64,000 nucleotides of DNA from Paenibacillus phytorum (lineage in GTDB: Bacteria > Bacillota > Bacilli > Paenibacillales > NBRC-103111). Every line of letters begins with the position of its first letter. The stretch's first letter is position 1. The notes beneath the pieces are model-generated. The model saw only the letters and a program-made list of their open reading frames with translations. It was not told the origin of the DNA and made no database searches. The DNA lies in assembly GCF_013141715.1 (NCBI RefSeq), contig NZ_WHOA01000257.1, positions 1-64,000 of the forward strand. Reading direction: 5' to 3'. The translations under genes were made by a program, and so were the position numbers. Shown here in pieces: positions 33,428-42,791 of this stretch.

Positions 33428-34285
33428 TCAAAGCGATTTGATTTGATTCCGATACTCGCTTGGCGAGACACCGTACCAACGTCGGAATTGCTTAGAGAAG
33501 TACAGCGGATCGTAGAAACCGACGGAGGATGCAATCTGTTCGATGGTGAGCTCCAGGCGTTCTCGAAGCAGCAGACGAGCTTTATCCACACGCAGTTTCA
33601 GAAGAAACGTGACGGGGGTTACCTTGGTATGCCGCTTGAACATGCGCGATAAATAAGCGCGGTTGTAGCCCAAACTCTCGGCCATCAGCTCAATGGTGAT
33701 AGGCTCGGCGTATTGGGTGGATAGGTAGTGAATCGCTTGCTGCACGATGCGGTCACTCTCGGCTTCCGTGATCACGCCGGCTAATGTCGAAGCTGATAAT
33801 GTTTCACAGTATTCACCGAGTAACAAGTGTAGGTATCCGATGGATTTCAGCTGTGCGTTCGCTTTTTTGGATCTTAAGGCTTGCTGAATATGGCGAAAAA
33901 GGACAGGGATGTGGCGATTGCGTTTCGTATGGATAATAGGCTGCAACGGGTTTACTCCAGTTGAGGCGACTAACGCCGCGGCCTGCGTACCTGTAAAAGC
34001 GATCCAGCAATAATGCCATGGATCTGTCTCATCGGAGACGTAGCTAATGAGCTGTTCAGGCTCGATGACGAAGCTGTCTCCGGCGCCTAGCTCGTACTCT
34101 TCGCCTTGCGAAGAGAATACCCCTTTACCCGATATCACATAGTGGATCAGATAGTAGTCGTATACTTTGGGGCCTAACCGATGCTCAGGTTTCGTTTGAC
34201 TCTCACCCGCAAACAGCACGGTTAATTCACTCTCCTGGGAAGGCAGTGGATTCGAAACAACGTAATAGCTCTCTGACTTTGGCAT
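33428..34285 (-). CDS. AraC-family regulator with cupin domain, divergent from gal operon
   Basis: 285 residues: an AraC-type sugar-binding cupin at the N-terminus (about 25-150; YDYYLIHYVISGKGVFSS) and two helix-turn-helix motifs at the C-terminus (about 190-285; MAESLGYNRAYLSRMFKRHT and QIASSVGFYDPLYFSKQFRR). It belongs to the RhaS/MsmR-like group that activates sugar utilisation genes. Its position, transcribed away from galK with a 234-base shared regulatory region, makes it the likely regulator of galactose use; the ligand is not known. Confidence 0.9.
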   Translation of the reverse strand: MPKSESYYVVSNPLPSQESELTVLFAGESQTKPEHRLGPKVYDYYLIHYVISGKGVFSSQGEEYELGAGDSFVIEPEQLISYVSDETDPWHYCWIAFTGTQAAALVASTGVNPLQPIIHTKRNRHIPVLFRHIQQALRSKKANAQLKSIGYLHLLLGEYCETLSASTLAGVITEAESDRIVQQAIHYLSTQYAEPITIELMAESLGYNRAYLSRMFKRHTKVTPVTFLLKLRVDKARLLLRERLELTIEQIASSVGFYDPLYFSKQFRRWYGVSPSEYRNQIKSL

Positions 34286-34374
34286 GTCTACTCATCATCT
34301 CCGATCGAAGCATCTTCATATACCATCACTTTATCATAAATTCAATAAAAAAGTAGTGAGCTTCAGATCACATT

Positions 34375-34388
34375 TTTCCATGTGGAAA
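34375..34388. promoter_or_regulatory. Dyad between the AraC gene and galK
   Basis: TTTCCA-TG-TGGAAA lies in the shared 34286-34519 region. It is the clearest symmetric element there and a candidate operator, but AraC-family sites are often direct repeats, so another regulator is possible. Confidence 0.3.
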
Positions 34389-34519
34389 TAACATGCCTCC
34401 ATAGCCAATCACGCGTTCTTCTCGTATACTGAAGTTACAAAGATACCAAACATAAACGACTCCATCATCCTCAGATGACGAGCGAAATCACTTCTAAAAC
34501 CACTAAAGGCGGTGCCAGA

Positions 34520-35701
34520 ATGGCAGACTTGCAAGCTCTAAAAAACACGTTTATTGAAATTTACGGGAATTCTACAACGGCAATTTCAGCTTTTCATGCT
34601 CCAGGTCGGGTCAATTTGATCGGTGAGCACACGGATTACAATGGCGGTTATGTTTTCCCGGCAGCGTTAACGTTCGGAACGACTTTGATCATTCGTCCAA
34701 GACAAGATCGTGTAATTGGATTTGCATCGACAAACCTGTCACTTCGCAAACAAATTTCCATAGATGACTTGTCCTATCAAGAAGAAGACGACTGGATCAA
34801 TTATCCGAAAGGGATCTTCGTTCACTTGGCGAAAGCAGGTTTCCCTGTCACGCAAGGTTACGATCTTTTGTTCCACGGTGAAATCCCGAATGGTGCCGGA
34901 CTTTCGTCCTCGGCTTCCATTGAAGTCGTTACAGCTTTTAGCTTATTAACACTTGAAAAATATCCAATCGATACCGTAAAAATCGCACTGCTTGCTCAAA
35001 AAACAGAGAACGAATTCGTTGGCGTCAACTGTGGCATCATGGACCAATTCGCTGTAGCTAATGGCAAAAAAGATCATGCGATCCTGCTCATGTGCGACAC
35101 GCTTGAATATCGCCATGTGCCTTTTCAAAGCGGCAGCTATAAGCTGGTTATCGGAAATACGAATAAACGCAGAGGTCTGGTAGACTCCGCTTACAATGAG
35201 AGAAGAAGCCAATGCGAGCAGGCTGTGACCTATTTGCAAAAGCAGTTTCCTTCCATCACTTTGCTCGGTCAACTGAACCTTGCGCAATTTAACGAATTCA
35301 AACATCTAATTCCAGACGAAACCGTTCGACACAGAGCGCAGCATGTTATTGAAGAAATTGACCGTGTTCTGAAATCCATTGAGGTGCTAGAAGCGAACGA
35401 CCTTGAATCTTTCGGTAAGCTGATGATCGGGTCCCATGACTCGCTTCGTGATCTTTATGAAGTAACAGGGGTCGAGCTGGATACGATGGTTGCGGCAGCA
35501 CTGAAGGTTCCGGGTGTGCTTGGGGCACGTATGACAGGTGCAGGTTTCGGCGGATGCACGGTTTCTTTAGTTCATGAGGACAGTGTACAAACGTTTATCG
35601 ATCAAGTGGGTAAAGAATATACGGAAAAAACAGGCCTGACACCAAGCTTCTACGTTTGTGATATCGGTAATGGTGTCGAACAAGTCGGGGAGGCGTTATA
35701 A
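34520..35701 (+). CDS. galK: Galactokinase
   Basis: 393 residues from the ATG at 34520, preceded by AAAGGCGGT; the frame is open 15 codons further but without a site. GHMP-kinase motifs are complete: galactokinase signature GRVNLIGEHTDYNGGYVFP, phosphate loop GLSSSASIEV and C-terminal GAGFGGC. It phosphorylates galactose to galactose-1-phosphate, the first step of the Leloir pathway. The stop codon is directly followed by the galE start. Confidence 0.97.
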   Translation: MADLQALKNTFIEIYGNSTTAISAFHAPGRVNLIGEHTDYNGGYVFPAALTFGTTLIIRPRQDRVIGFASTNLSLRKQISIDDLSYQEEDDWINYPKGIFVHLAKAGFPVTQGYDLLFHGEIPNGAGLSSSASIEVVTAFSLLTLEKYPIDTVKIALLAQKTENEFVGVNCGIMDQFAVANGKKDHAILLMCDTLEYRHVPFQSGSYKLVIGNTNKRRGLVDSAYNERRSQCEQAVTYLQKQFPSITLLGQLNLAQFNEFKHLIPDETVRHRAQHVIEEIDRVLKSIEVLEANDLESFGKLMIGSHDSLRDLYEVTGVELDTMVAAALKVPGVLGARMTGAGFGGCTVSLVHEDSVQTFIDQVGKEYTEKTGLTPSFYVCDIGNGVEQVGEAL

Positions 35702-36688
35702 ATGGCCATTCTAGTAACGGGCGGAGCAGGATATATCGGATCTCATGCGGTAGCGGAGCTGGTTGCCAAAGGTGAAGAAGTCGTTATCGTTGATAATTTG
35801 CAGCAAGGGCACAGAAACGCTGTGCTTGGGGGCAAGCTGTACGTAGGTGATTTGCGCGACGGCGAATTTCTGGATACGGTTTTCACAGAGAACAGTATTG
35901 ATGCTATCATCCATTTTGCAGCGAATTCGTTAGTTGGCGAAAGCATGACCAATCCTGCGAAATACTATCACAATAACGTGTACGGAACGCTTTGCTTGCT
36001 TGAGAAAATGACGCAATACGGCGTGAAGAAAATCGTCTTCTCCTCTACGGCTGCCACGTATGGTGAGCCTGAAAATATTCCAATCCTAGAAAGCGACCGT
36101 ACTTTGCCGACAAATACGTATGGCGAGACGAAGCTGGCTATGGAAAAAATGATGAAATGGTTCGACATCGCGCATGGTATTAAATATGTATCACTTCGCT
36201 ATTTTAACGCAGCTGGGGCTCATGCTGGCGGCAAAATCGGGGAGGATCATAGCCCAGAGACACATCTGATTCCTATCATTCTTCAAGTGGCTCTTGGCCA
36301 AAGAGCGCATATTTCGATCTTCGGTAAGGACTATGATACGGAAGATGGCACATGTGTACGGGACTACATTCATGTTAGCGACCTGGCAAGCGCTCATATA
36401 CTTGCGGTTGAGAAGCTGCGTGGCGGAGCCGAAAGCAATATTTACAACCTAGGCAATGGCACAGGTTTCTCGGTCAAAGAAGTCATCGAAATCGCTCGTA
36501 AAGTAACCGGTCATGCGATTCCTGCTGTCATCGAACCGCGTAGAGCTGGTGATCCAGCAACGCTAATTGCCTCCTCGGAGCGCGCAAGAGCTGAGCTAGG
36601 TTGGAAACCAACACGCGATTCCTTAGAATCCATTATCGAGAGCGCGTGGAACTGGCACCAAAATCATCCGAATGGGTACGAAGAGTAG
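35702..36688 (+). CDS. galE: UDP-glucose 4-epimerase
   Basis: 328 residues, an extended SDR. NAD-binding GGAGYIGSHAV at the N-terminus, catalytic Ser-Thr in SSTAATYG and Tyr-x-x-x-Lys in TYGETK. It interconverts UDP-galactose and UDP-glucose, both for galactose breakdown and for wall glycan precursors. GGGGAGG upstream, zero-base gap to galK. Confidence 0.97.
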   Translation: MAILVTGGAGYIGSHAVAELVAKGEEVVIVDNLQQGHRNAVLGGKLYVGDLRDGEFLDTVFTENSIDAIIHFAANSLVGESMTNPAKYYHNNVYGTLCLLEKMTQYGVKKIVFSSTAATYGEPENIPILESDRTLPTNTYGETKLAMEKMMKWFDIAHGIKYVSLRYFNAAGAHAGGKIGEDHSPETHLIPIILQVALGQRAHISIFGKDYDTEDGTCVRDYIHVSDLASAHILAVEKLRGGAESNIYNLGNGTGFSVKEVIEIARKVTGHAIPAVIEPRRAGDPATLIASSERARAELGWKPTRDSLESIIESAWNWHQNHPNGYEE

Positions 36689-36762
36689 AGTAGAGTAGAT
36701 CAGGGGAGAAAGTGCAGAACGGAGCTGAACAGAGGCTTGTTTTGTAGAAAGGAACGTGGCAC

Positions 36763-38340
36763 ATGGAACGGACAGTTAAAGCATCGCAGCATGCAGCGTT
36801 GACCATAGAAAGGCTCCTTCAGTTCGCTATGCAAAATGGGTTGATTGAGCAACTTGATATATATACTTCTCGAAATGCTTTACTTGATTTATTCGGACTT
36901 GCTGAACCTTATCTAGGAGAAGTTCCGACAGAGAGATTAAGCAGTCCGGTTGTACTGCTTGAAGAACTGCTCGATGCAGCTTTCGAGGCAGGCCTCTTGG
37001 AAGAGAATACGACAACGTACCGTGATTTGCTGGACGCGCGGATTATGGGGCTTTTGATGCCTCGTCCATCCGAGGTTGTGCATCAATTCTGGAACACAGC
37101 CAAAACAACGAGCGTTGAGGCGGCGACAGATTACTTCTACAAGCAATCCATCGATTCCAACTATATTCGGATGGATCGCATTCAGAAAAATGCCTACTGG
37201 TTGGCCGAAACCACGTATGGCGATCTCGAAATCACGATCAACCTTTCCAAACCGGAGAAAGATCCGAAGGAAATTGCCCTGCTCAAAACGCTGCCGCAAA
37301 GCAGTTATCCTTTATGTCTGCTATGCGCAGACAACTTAGGGTACGCAGGCCGTGTGAATCATCCGGCGAGGCAAAATCTACGTGTCATTCCTTTGGAATT
37401 AGATGGCGAGAAATGGTACTTCCAATATTCTCCCTATGTGTATTACAACGAGCACAGCATTATTTTCCATGAGAAACACATCCCGATGAAAACGACGGCG
37501 CACACGTTCTACCGTTTGCTGGACTTCATCGATCAGTTCCCTCATTATTTCATCGGATCGAACGCGGATCTGCCGATCGTAGGTGGTTCTATTTTGAACC
37601 ACGACCATTTCCAAGGCGGACGCCATAAATTTCCGATGGAAAAAGCACCAAGTGAGAAGGCATTCTCACATGCTGAGTTTGCCGGCGTGAAGGCCTCCAT
37701 CGTCAAGTGGCCGATGTCAGTGCTTCGCCTGAACGGGCACAACAAGCAGCAGCTTTATATGCTTGCGAGCAAGCTGCTCGAAGACTGGCGCGCATATAGT
37801 GATGCGGAAGCGGACGTCCTCGCCTTCAGCGAGAAGGACGGACAGCGAGTCCCGCATAACACGATCACCCCGATCGCCCGCAACAATGCACGGGGCGAGT
37901 ACGAGCTTGACCTGGTGCTGCGCAACAACCGCACCAGCGAAGAGCATCCGGATGGGATTTTCCATCCGCACCAGCACTTGCACCACATCAAGAAGGAGAA
38001 CATCGGCTTGATTGAGGTTATGGGGCTGGCGGTGCTGCCAGGCCGCCTGCAAGAAGAGCTGGCGGATATCGCCAAGCTCCTCACCGGCGAAGCCGCATTC
38101 GGCCGCGAGATCCGCGTAGAGGCCAGCCATCCGCTGCGTAAGCATGCGGAATGGATCGAAGCGATGCTCGCGAAGCACGGCGCAGCGCTGCCGCAGGACG
38201 CAGCCAATGCGGTGCTGCAGGCTGAAGTCGGCAGCAAGTTTATGGACGTGCTGCTGGACGCAGGCGTGTTCAAGCGTGATGAAGCCGGGCAAGCGGCTTT
38301 TGGCCGGTTTTTGGCGGCTGCGGGCTTTGCGCAGCAGTAG
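36763..38340 (+). CDS. galT: Galactose-1-phosphate uridylyltransferase, Firmicutes type
   Basis: 525 residues, the long GalT form (about 500 residues) found in Bacillota, rather than the 350-residue E. coli form. The catalytic region is GGSILNHDHFQGGRH (about 282-296), with the conserved NHDH. It swaps UMP between UDP-glucose and galactose-1-phosphate. The 3' third of the gene is clearly richer in GC than the 5' part. AGAAAGGA precedes the ATG and the operon ends with a terminator. Confidence 0.95.
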   Translation: MERTVKASQHAALTIERLLQFAMQNGLIEQLDIYTSRNALLDLFGLAEPYLGEVPTERLSSPVVLLEELLDAAFEAGLLEENTTTYRDLLDARIMGLLMPRPSEVVHQFWNTAKTTSVEAATDYFYKQSIDSNYIRMDRIQKNAYWLAETTYGDLEITINLSKPEKDPKEIALLKTLPQSSYPLCLLCADNLGYAGRVNHPARQNLRVIPLELDGEKWYFQYSPYVYYNEHSIIFHEKHIPMKTTAHTFYRLLDFIDQFPHYFIGSNADLPIVGGSILNHDHFQGGRHKFPMEKAPSEKAFSHAEFAGVKASIVKWPMSVLRLNGHNKQQLYMLASKLLEDWRAYSDAEADVLAFSEKDGQRVPHNTITPIARNNARGEYELDLVLRNNRTSEEHPDGIFHPHQHLHHIKKENIGLIEVMGLAVLPGRLQEELADIAKLLTGEAAFGREIRVEASHPLRKHAEWIEAMLAKHGAALPQDAANAVLQAEVGSKFMDVLLDAGVFKRDEAGQAAFGRFLAAAGFAQQ

Positions 38341-38349
38341 GAAAAAAAG

Positions 38350-38392
38350 AACCAACTCCTTGAGGCCTTTGGCCTTGGGAGTTGGTTTTTTG
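38350..38392 (+). terminator. Terminator of the gal operon
   Basis: AACCAACTCC pairs with GGGAGTTGGTT; the loop contains GGCC-TTT-GGCC. Six T residues follow. Confidence 0.9.
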
Positions 38393-38458
38393 TTTCCGGA
38401 TTCTAGAGCTTAGACATCTTCATTTCTACCGACAGCAACGCAGTCATCGTAAAAGAGG

Positions 38459-38893
38459 TTAACTCACAAACAAGGCGAGAAATCGCTTCTGCATTTCTTC
38501 CGGATTCACGACTTCAATTGTAGTATAGATCATCCAATAATGTCCGAATGGATCCTTCACACTTCCTGCTCGGTCACCGTAGAATTGATCCGTCATCGGA
38601 TTAACGATTGTTGCACCAGCTGCAATCGCCTGATGGTATAACTTATCCGCATCGTCAACCTGCAGTTGGATGCCAACCGTTGTATTGCCAAGAGTTTCCG
38701 GCCCCAGAATGCCGTATTCGGGATATTCACCGGCGAGTGATATTTTGGCTCCACCGATTGTAATTTCAGCATGAGCCACTTTGCCTCCCGGCTCCGTCAA
38801 TCGGTATATCTCTACCGCATCGAAAGCCTTCTTATAGAACTCAATTGCCTCCGCAGCGTTCTTGATCCATAGAAACGGGGTCGCCTTATCCAT
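38459..38893 (-). CDS. VOC-family protein (PhnB/glyoxalase-like)
   Basis: 144 residues with two beta-alpha-beta-beta-beta modules: PFLWIKNAAEAIEFYKKAF and the C-terminal VKDPFGHYWMIYT. The PhnB-like subgroup often lacks enzyme activity and binds small molecules or divalent metals. It lies end to end (both minus strand) with an AraC-family regulator upstream, a common pairing, but its role is unknown. Confidence 0.88.
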   Translation of the reverse strand: MDKATPFLWIKNAAEAIEFYKKAFDAVEIYRLTEPGGKVAHAEITIGGAKISLAGEYPEYGILGPETLGNTTVGIQLQVDDADKLYHQAIAAGATIVNPMTDQFYGDRAGSVKDPFGHYWMIYTTIEVVNPEEMQKRFLALFVS

Positions 38894-39085
38894 TTAAATC
38901 CACCTTCCTCTTTTCCAAAATAAGATGAGCCGTACGCAGTATCGCCAGATGCAATCCAATTCAAGCTGACTGTTCCGGCCTCATATAAAAGTAACCAACC
39001 TCCAAAAGAGCGTATAGTAAAAAAATGACCTGTTATTTAATAATTGATCGTGCAGTGATAACATAGTCACTATTTGAATAAGGCT

Positions 39086-39907
39086 TCAATTGTCGAGCGC
39101 AACATGATTGTGATGCCTGCCTGGCCTCGAGAAATAATCAGTAGGATTGAGACTGGAGAAAGCCTGAAAATCTTTTATAAAATGCATCTGATCATAATAA
39201 CCGCAAGCGATAGCGACATCCAACCAATTGACGCTCTTAGCGTGGTCTATTCTGTTTAATACCTCCTGAAAGCGGCGAAGACGACAGAAGAGCTTGGGAG
39301 TCAACCCGACTTCTTCTTTAAAAATCTGGATAAATCTCCTTGGGCTTAAACCGATTTGTGCGATCACATCCGAGAGGGGGCGATTATGCGGCAAGCTCAT
39401 AAATTCGTTAAGTGCGAAGTTTACTGCCGGATGTCGTATCAGAGGTCGGGAGGCCAGCTTTATAAGACTTTCTTCAAGTATTTGAAACTTATCCTCCACC
39501 GTTTTCGATAGAAGCAGCATCTCACGGAGATCATGGGCTCTTGCTCCCCACAGTGCATCCAAGGAAACATGTATATTATGTAATTCATTCACTGGCATTT
39601 TAAAAAATGGATAAATACCGCCCGGTTTGAAATGTACGCCCAAAACTGTGGTCTCTGCGGAAGTATCAATGATGAAATATTCGGAATGCGGCCCGCAAAT
39701 AACAGAGCTGCCATATGTCTGCAACGGGTCCTTATATTCTCGGTCAAACAATTTAATCTTATCTTCACGCAGGTTGATCACGAGTTCAATCGAACCATCA
39801 GGTAGCGCGAACTCTTTCGAATGTGGTGGACTATATCCTTGGAAATACCAGAAAAAATCCACGAAATCTGACAATGGAGCTTGTGGAATATAAGTGCGTA
39901 ACAGCAT
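39086..39907 (-). CDS. AraC-family regulator with DUF6597-like N-terminus
   Basis: 273 residues. The N-terminal ~140 residues have the pattern FALPDGSIELVINL and GVHFKPGGIYPFF seen in one AraC subgroup; the C-terminal helix-turn-helix pair includes VIAQIGLSPRRFIQIFKEEV and AIACGYYDQMHFIKDFQAF. A second regulator of the same subgroup is encoded at 44274-45077 (shared FKPGG-YPF and YxDQxHFIKDF motifs), so these are paralogues about 5 kb apart. Each neighbours a small ligand-binding-fold gene. Confidence 0.88.
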   Translation of the reverse strand: MLLRTYIPQAPLSDFVDFFWYFQGYSPPHSKEFALPDGSIELVINLREDKIKLFDREYKDPLQTYGSSVICGPHSEYFIIDTSAETTVLGVHFKPGGIYPFFKMPVNELHNIHVSLDALWGARAHDLREMLLLSKTVEDKFQILEESLIKLASRPLIRHPAVNFALNEFMSLPHNRPLSDVIAQIGLSPRRFIQIFKEEVGLTPKLFCRLRRFQEVLNRIDHAKSVNWLDVAIACGYYDQMHFIKDFQAFSSLNPTDYFSRPGRHHNHVALDN

Positions 39908-40129
39908 GGCATATACACGACAGGAGCCTATGGACGTTATATCCGTGGAGTCGCTCCATCCTTTCTGGGGAGTACTTTTTAGTATAAATCTTATCTGCCG
40001 ATTTAAGAAGCTTGATCAATGAACAAATCGTCTTTTTATCTGCTGGAAGAATGGAAACTGCTGGGTGAATTTAGTAAACTGAGAGAGTAGTTGAACATTG
40101 AGCAGGATGATCGTTGAAGGAGGAGTAGA

Positions 40130-41119
40130 ATGGATAGCTTTGAAGCGTTGGTGGTGGATCGAACAAAGGAATCTTTTGCTGTGGAAGTAAAGGAACTGAG
40201 GCTCGATGATTTACCTGTTGGCGAAGTGGTGATCCGAGTGTTATACTCCGGCATTAATTATAAAGATGCGTTAGCTTGCAGCCCGAATGGACGCGTTGTG
40301 CGTGCCTACCCGATGGTACCGGGGATAGATTTGGCCGGAACCGTCGTAGCTTCGTCAGATGGTCGGTTTCGCGAAGGCGATGAGGTGTTGGTGACGAGCT
40401 ACGAGCTGGGTACAGGACATTACGGCGGATTCAGCGCCTTTGCACGTGTCCCGGCTGACTGGGTAGTGCCTCTCCCACAGGGATTAACTCATCGCGAGGC
40501 GATGATACTGGGTACGGCGGGATTTACCGCTGCGCTCTCCATACAGCGCATGGAGGAGAATGGGCTAAGTAAAGAGCAGGGGCCCGTGCTTGTTCGTGGT
40601 GCAACCGGCGGAGTGGGCAGCAGCAGCGTGTCCATGCTGGCAGCGCTCGGTTATGAGGTGGAAGCGAGTACTGGGAAGTCTGCGGATCATCAGTACCTAC
40701 TCGATCTCGGAGCTAAGCAGGTATTAACGCGAGAGGAGCTTTCTCCCTCTGTCAGCAAGCCGCTGAATAAGGAATACTGGGCGGGCTCTGTTGATCCTGT
40801 AGGGGGCGACTCCCTCGCCCATGTGTTGAGCCGGATTAAGTACGGCGGTTCGGTTGCTTTGAGTGGTTTGACAGGTGGCGGTGAATTCGCCGCGTCGGTG
40901 TTTCCTTTTATCATGCGAGGTGTGAATTTGTTGGGTATTGATTCGGCTGCTTGCAGGGTGGAGGTTAGAAAGCCCCTGTGGGAGCGTATCGCGAAGGAAC
41001 TGAAGCCGAAAGGCCTGGAACAGACTGTCTATCAAGAGGTTACGCTGGATGGCGTTACGGAGGCTGCTAAGCAGGTTCTGGAAGGGAAAGTCAGAGGAAG
41101 AGTGCTTGTCCGATTGTAA
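40130..41119 (+). CDS. YhdH/YhfP-family quinone oxidoreductase (acryloyl-CoA reductase-like)
   Basis: 329 residues of the medium-chain dehydrogenase superfamily without zinc ligands. SGINYKDAL near the N-terminus and the NADPH-binding GATGGVGSSSVSMLAALG (about 165) are typical of the YhdH/YhfP/AcuI group. Such enzymes reduce activated double bonds, e.g. acrylyl-CoA. The gene is 50 bases upstream of the nitrilase-GNAT operon and in the same direction, possibly co-transcribed. Confidence 0.9.
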   Translation: MDSFEALVVDRTKESFAVEVKELRLDDLPVGEVVIRVLYSGINYKDALACSPNGRVVRAYPMVPGIDLAGTVVASSDGRFREGDEVLVTSYELGTGHYGGFSAFARVPADWVVPLPQGLTHREAMILGTAGFTAALSIQRMEENGLSKEQGPVLVRGATGGVGSSSVSMLAALGYEVEASTGKSADHQYLLDLGAKQVLTREELSPSVSKPLNKEYWAGSVDPVGGDSLAHVLSRIKYGGSVALSGLTGGGEFAASVFPFIMRGVNLLGIDSAACRVEVRKPLWERIAKELKPKGLEQTVYQEVTLDGVTEAAKQVLEGKVRGRVLVRL

Positions 41120-41169
41120 AAGGGGAGGAAGGTACTTCTTTCATTTCATGAAATAAGGAGAGATTGACG

Positions 41170-42027
41170 TTGAAAATGCGCGTTTCTGCGGTGCAATATC
41201 ATTTGCATACGATACATAGTTTCGAAGAGTTCGCCGCGCAGGTGGAGCATTATGTGAAAGTGGCTCAGGAGTTTGAGGCGGATTTTGTGCTGTTTCCAGA
41301 ATTATTTACGACCCAGTTAATGTCAATAGGAGATGAAAACGGTAAGGCGCTGCCCATCGAGGCGTTGCCTTCGTATACAGATGCTTATCGAACGCTTTTT
41401 CAGGGGTTGGCGAAGCAAACGGGGATGCATTTGATCGGTGGGACACATATTACCTCTGAGGAAGGCAAGCTTTATAACACGGCTCATTTATTTTATCCGG
41501 ACGGACGGATTGGGGAGCAGAAGAAGCTGCATATCACCCCGACTGAAGTGAAGGAATGGAATATGGGAGCTGGGGATTCCTTGCAGGTTTTTGATACGGA
41601 TAAAGGCCGCATTGCGATTCTGGTCTGTTATGATGTGGAGTTTCCGGAAATCGTCCGGATGGCAAGAGCTCGCGGAGCAGATGTGCTGTTCGCCCCATCA
41701 TGTACGGATGACCGGCACGGGTTCCATCGGGTGCGTTATACGTGCCATGCCAGAACAATTGAGAATCAAATCTATGTGGTCACGACGGGGACAGTCGGGG
41801 CGCTGCCAACGGTTGATTTCATGAGGGGGAATTTCGGACAGGCCGCGGTGTTAACGCCAAACGATGTGCCTTTTCCGCCAAAGGGAATTTTGGTAGAAGG
41901 CGAGATCAACGGTGACATGGTCGTCACGGCTGATTTGGATCTGGAGCTGCTGAACCTCGTTCGGGAAAAAGGCTCCGTCACCACGTGGCGTGATCGCAGA
42001 ACAGATTTGTACACAGATTGGTCCTAA
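41170..42027 (+). CDS. Carbon-nitrogen hydrolase (nitrilase superfamily)
   Basis: 285 residues from the TTG at 41170, nine bases after AAGGAG; a TTG at 41164 and an ATG at 41176 are badly spaced. The Glu-Lys-Cys triad is visible: LFPELFTTQ, KKLHITPTE and LVCYDVEFPE. Members hydrolyse amides, carbamoyl compounds or nitriles. In several bacteria a nitrilase of this type is fused to a GNAT acetyltransferase; here a GNAT gene follows directly, so both may act on the same amide or amine substrate. Confidence 0.9.
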   Translation: MKMRVSAVQYHLHTIHSFEEFAAQVEHYVKVAQEFEADFVLFPELFTTQLMSIGDENGKALPIEALPSYTDAYRTLFQGLAKQTGMHLIGGTHITSEEGKLYNTAHLFYPDGRIGEQKKLHITPTEVKEWNMGAGDSLQVFDTDKGRIAILVCYDVEFPEIVRMARARGADVLFAPSCTDDRHGFHRVRYTCHARTIENQIYVVTTGTVGALPTVDFMRGNFGQAAVLTPNDVPFPPKGILVEGEINGDMVVTADLDLELLNLVREKGSVTTWRDRRTDLYTDWS

Positions 42028-42059
42028 TGAAGTGAGATCAAGGGGGCTTACAGTGCACG

Positions 42060-42770
42060 ATGGATTTAGAAGCTGCCAAGAAAGTTACAGAGCCGGGGAA
42101 ATTGTACGCTAAAAAATTATACGTCTTCGACGGGGATAAACCGATCGAGGCTGTGATTCGCAATTATGGAAAAGTCGATTTTGACGCGCTCATTCGCGTT
42201 CAGCAGGAAAGCTTCCCTCCGCCTTTTCCATCCGAGCTATGGTGGAATGAGGAGCAGCTTACAGAGCATATCACCCGATTTCCCGAAGGGGCGCTTTGTG
42301 TAGAGGTGGCCGGTCAGGTTGTTGGGTCCATAACAGGGCTTCGCGTAGAATATGAGGAGCAGCATGCAGCTGACCATAGTTGGTCATCTTTGACGGACGA
42401 TGGATACATCCGAACGCATCGTCCTGATGGCGACACCCTTTACATTGTGGACATATGTATTATGCCGGCTTACCGTAAATTTGGTCTCGGCAAGTTGATG
42501 ATGCAGTCTATGTACGAAGTGGTCGTGCATCTAGGTTTAAGAAGGCTGCTCGGAGGCGGGCGGATGCCAGGTTACCACAAGCATGCCGCCGCCATGAGCG
42601 CGGATGACTATGTGAGGGCTGTCACGGCAGGCACGTTAAAGGATCCGGTTATTACTTTTTTGCTGCGCTGCGGCCGGACGCCTGTGCAGGTTGTGCCAAA
42701 CTATTTGCAGGATGAGGAGTCGCTTAATCATGCGCTTTTGATGGAGTGGCGGAACCCATTTCGAATCTGA
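42060..42770 (+). CDS. GNAT-family acetyltransferase (nitrilase-linked)
   Basis: 236 residues. GNAT core with the acetyl-CoA loop in CIMPAYRKFGLGKLMMQSMY (about 138-157), and a long insertion after the core (GGGRMPGYHKHAAAMSADDY). The ATG at 42060 has only a distant AGGGGG; translation is probably coupled to the nitrilase stop 33 bases upstream. The sequence corresponds to the GNAT half of known GNAT-nitrilase fusion proteins (inference from domain pairing). Confidence 0.85.
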   Translation: MDLEAAKKVTEPGKLYAKKLYVFDGDKPIEAVIRNYGKVDFDALIRVQQESFPPPFPSELWWNEEQLTEHITRFPEGALCVEVAGQVVGSITGLRVEYEEQHAADHSWSSLTDDGYIRTHRPDGDTLYIVDICIMPAYRKFGLGKLMMQSMYEVVVHLGLRRLLGGGRMPGYHKHAAAMSADDYVRAVTAGTLKDPVITFLLRCGRTPVQVVPNYLQDEESLNHALLMEWRNPFRI

Positions 42771-42791
42771 CGAAGGAGTGAAGATTTTATT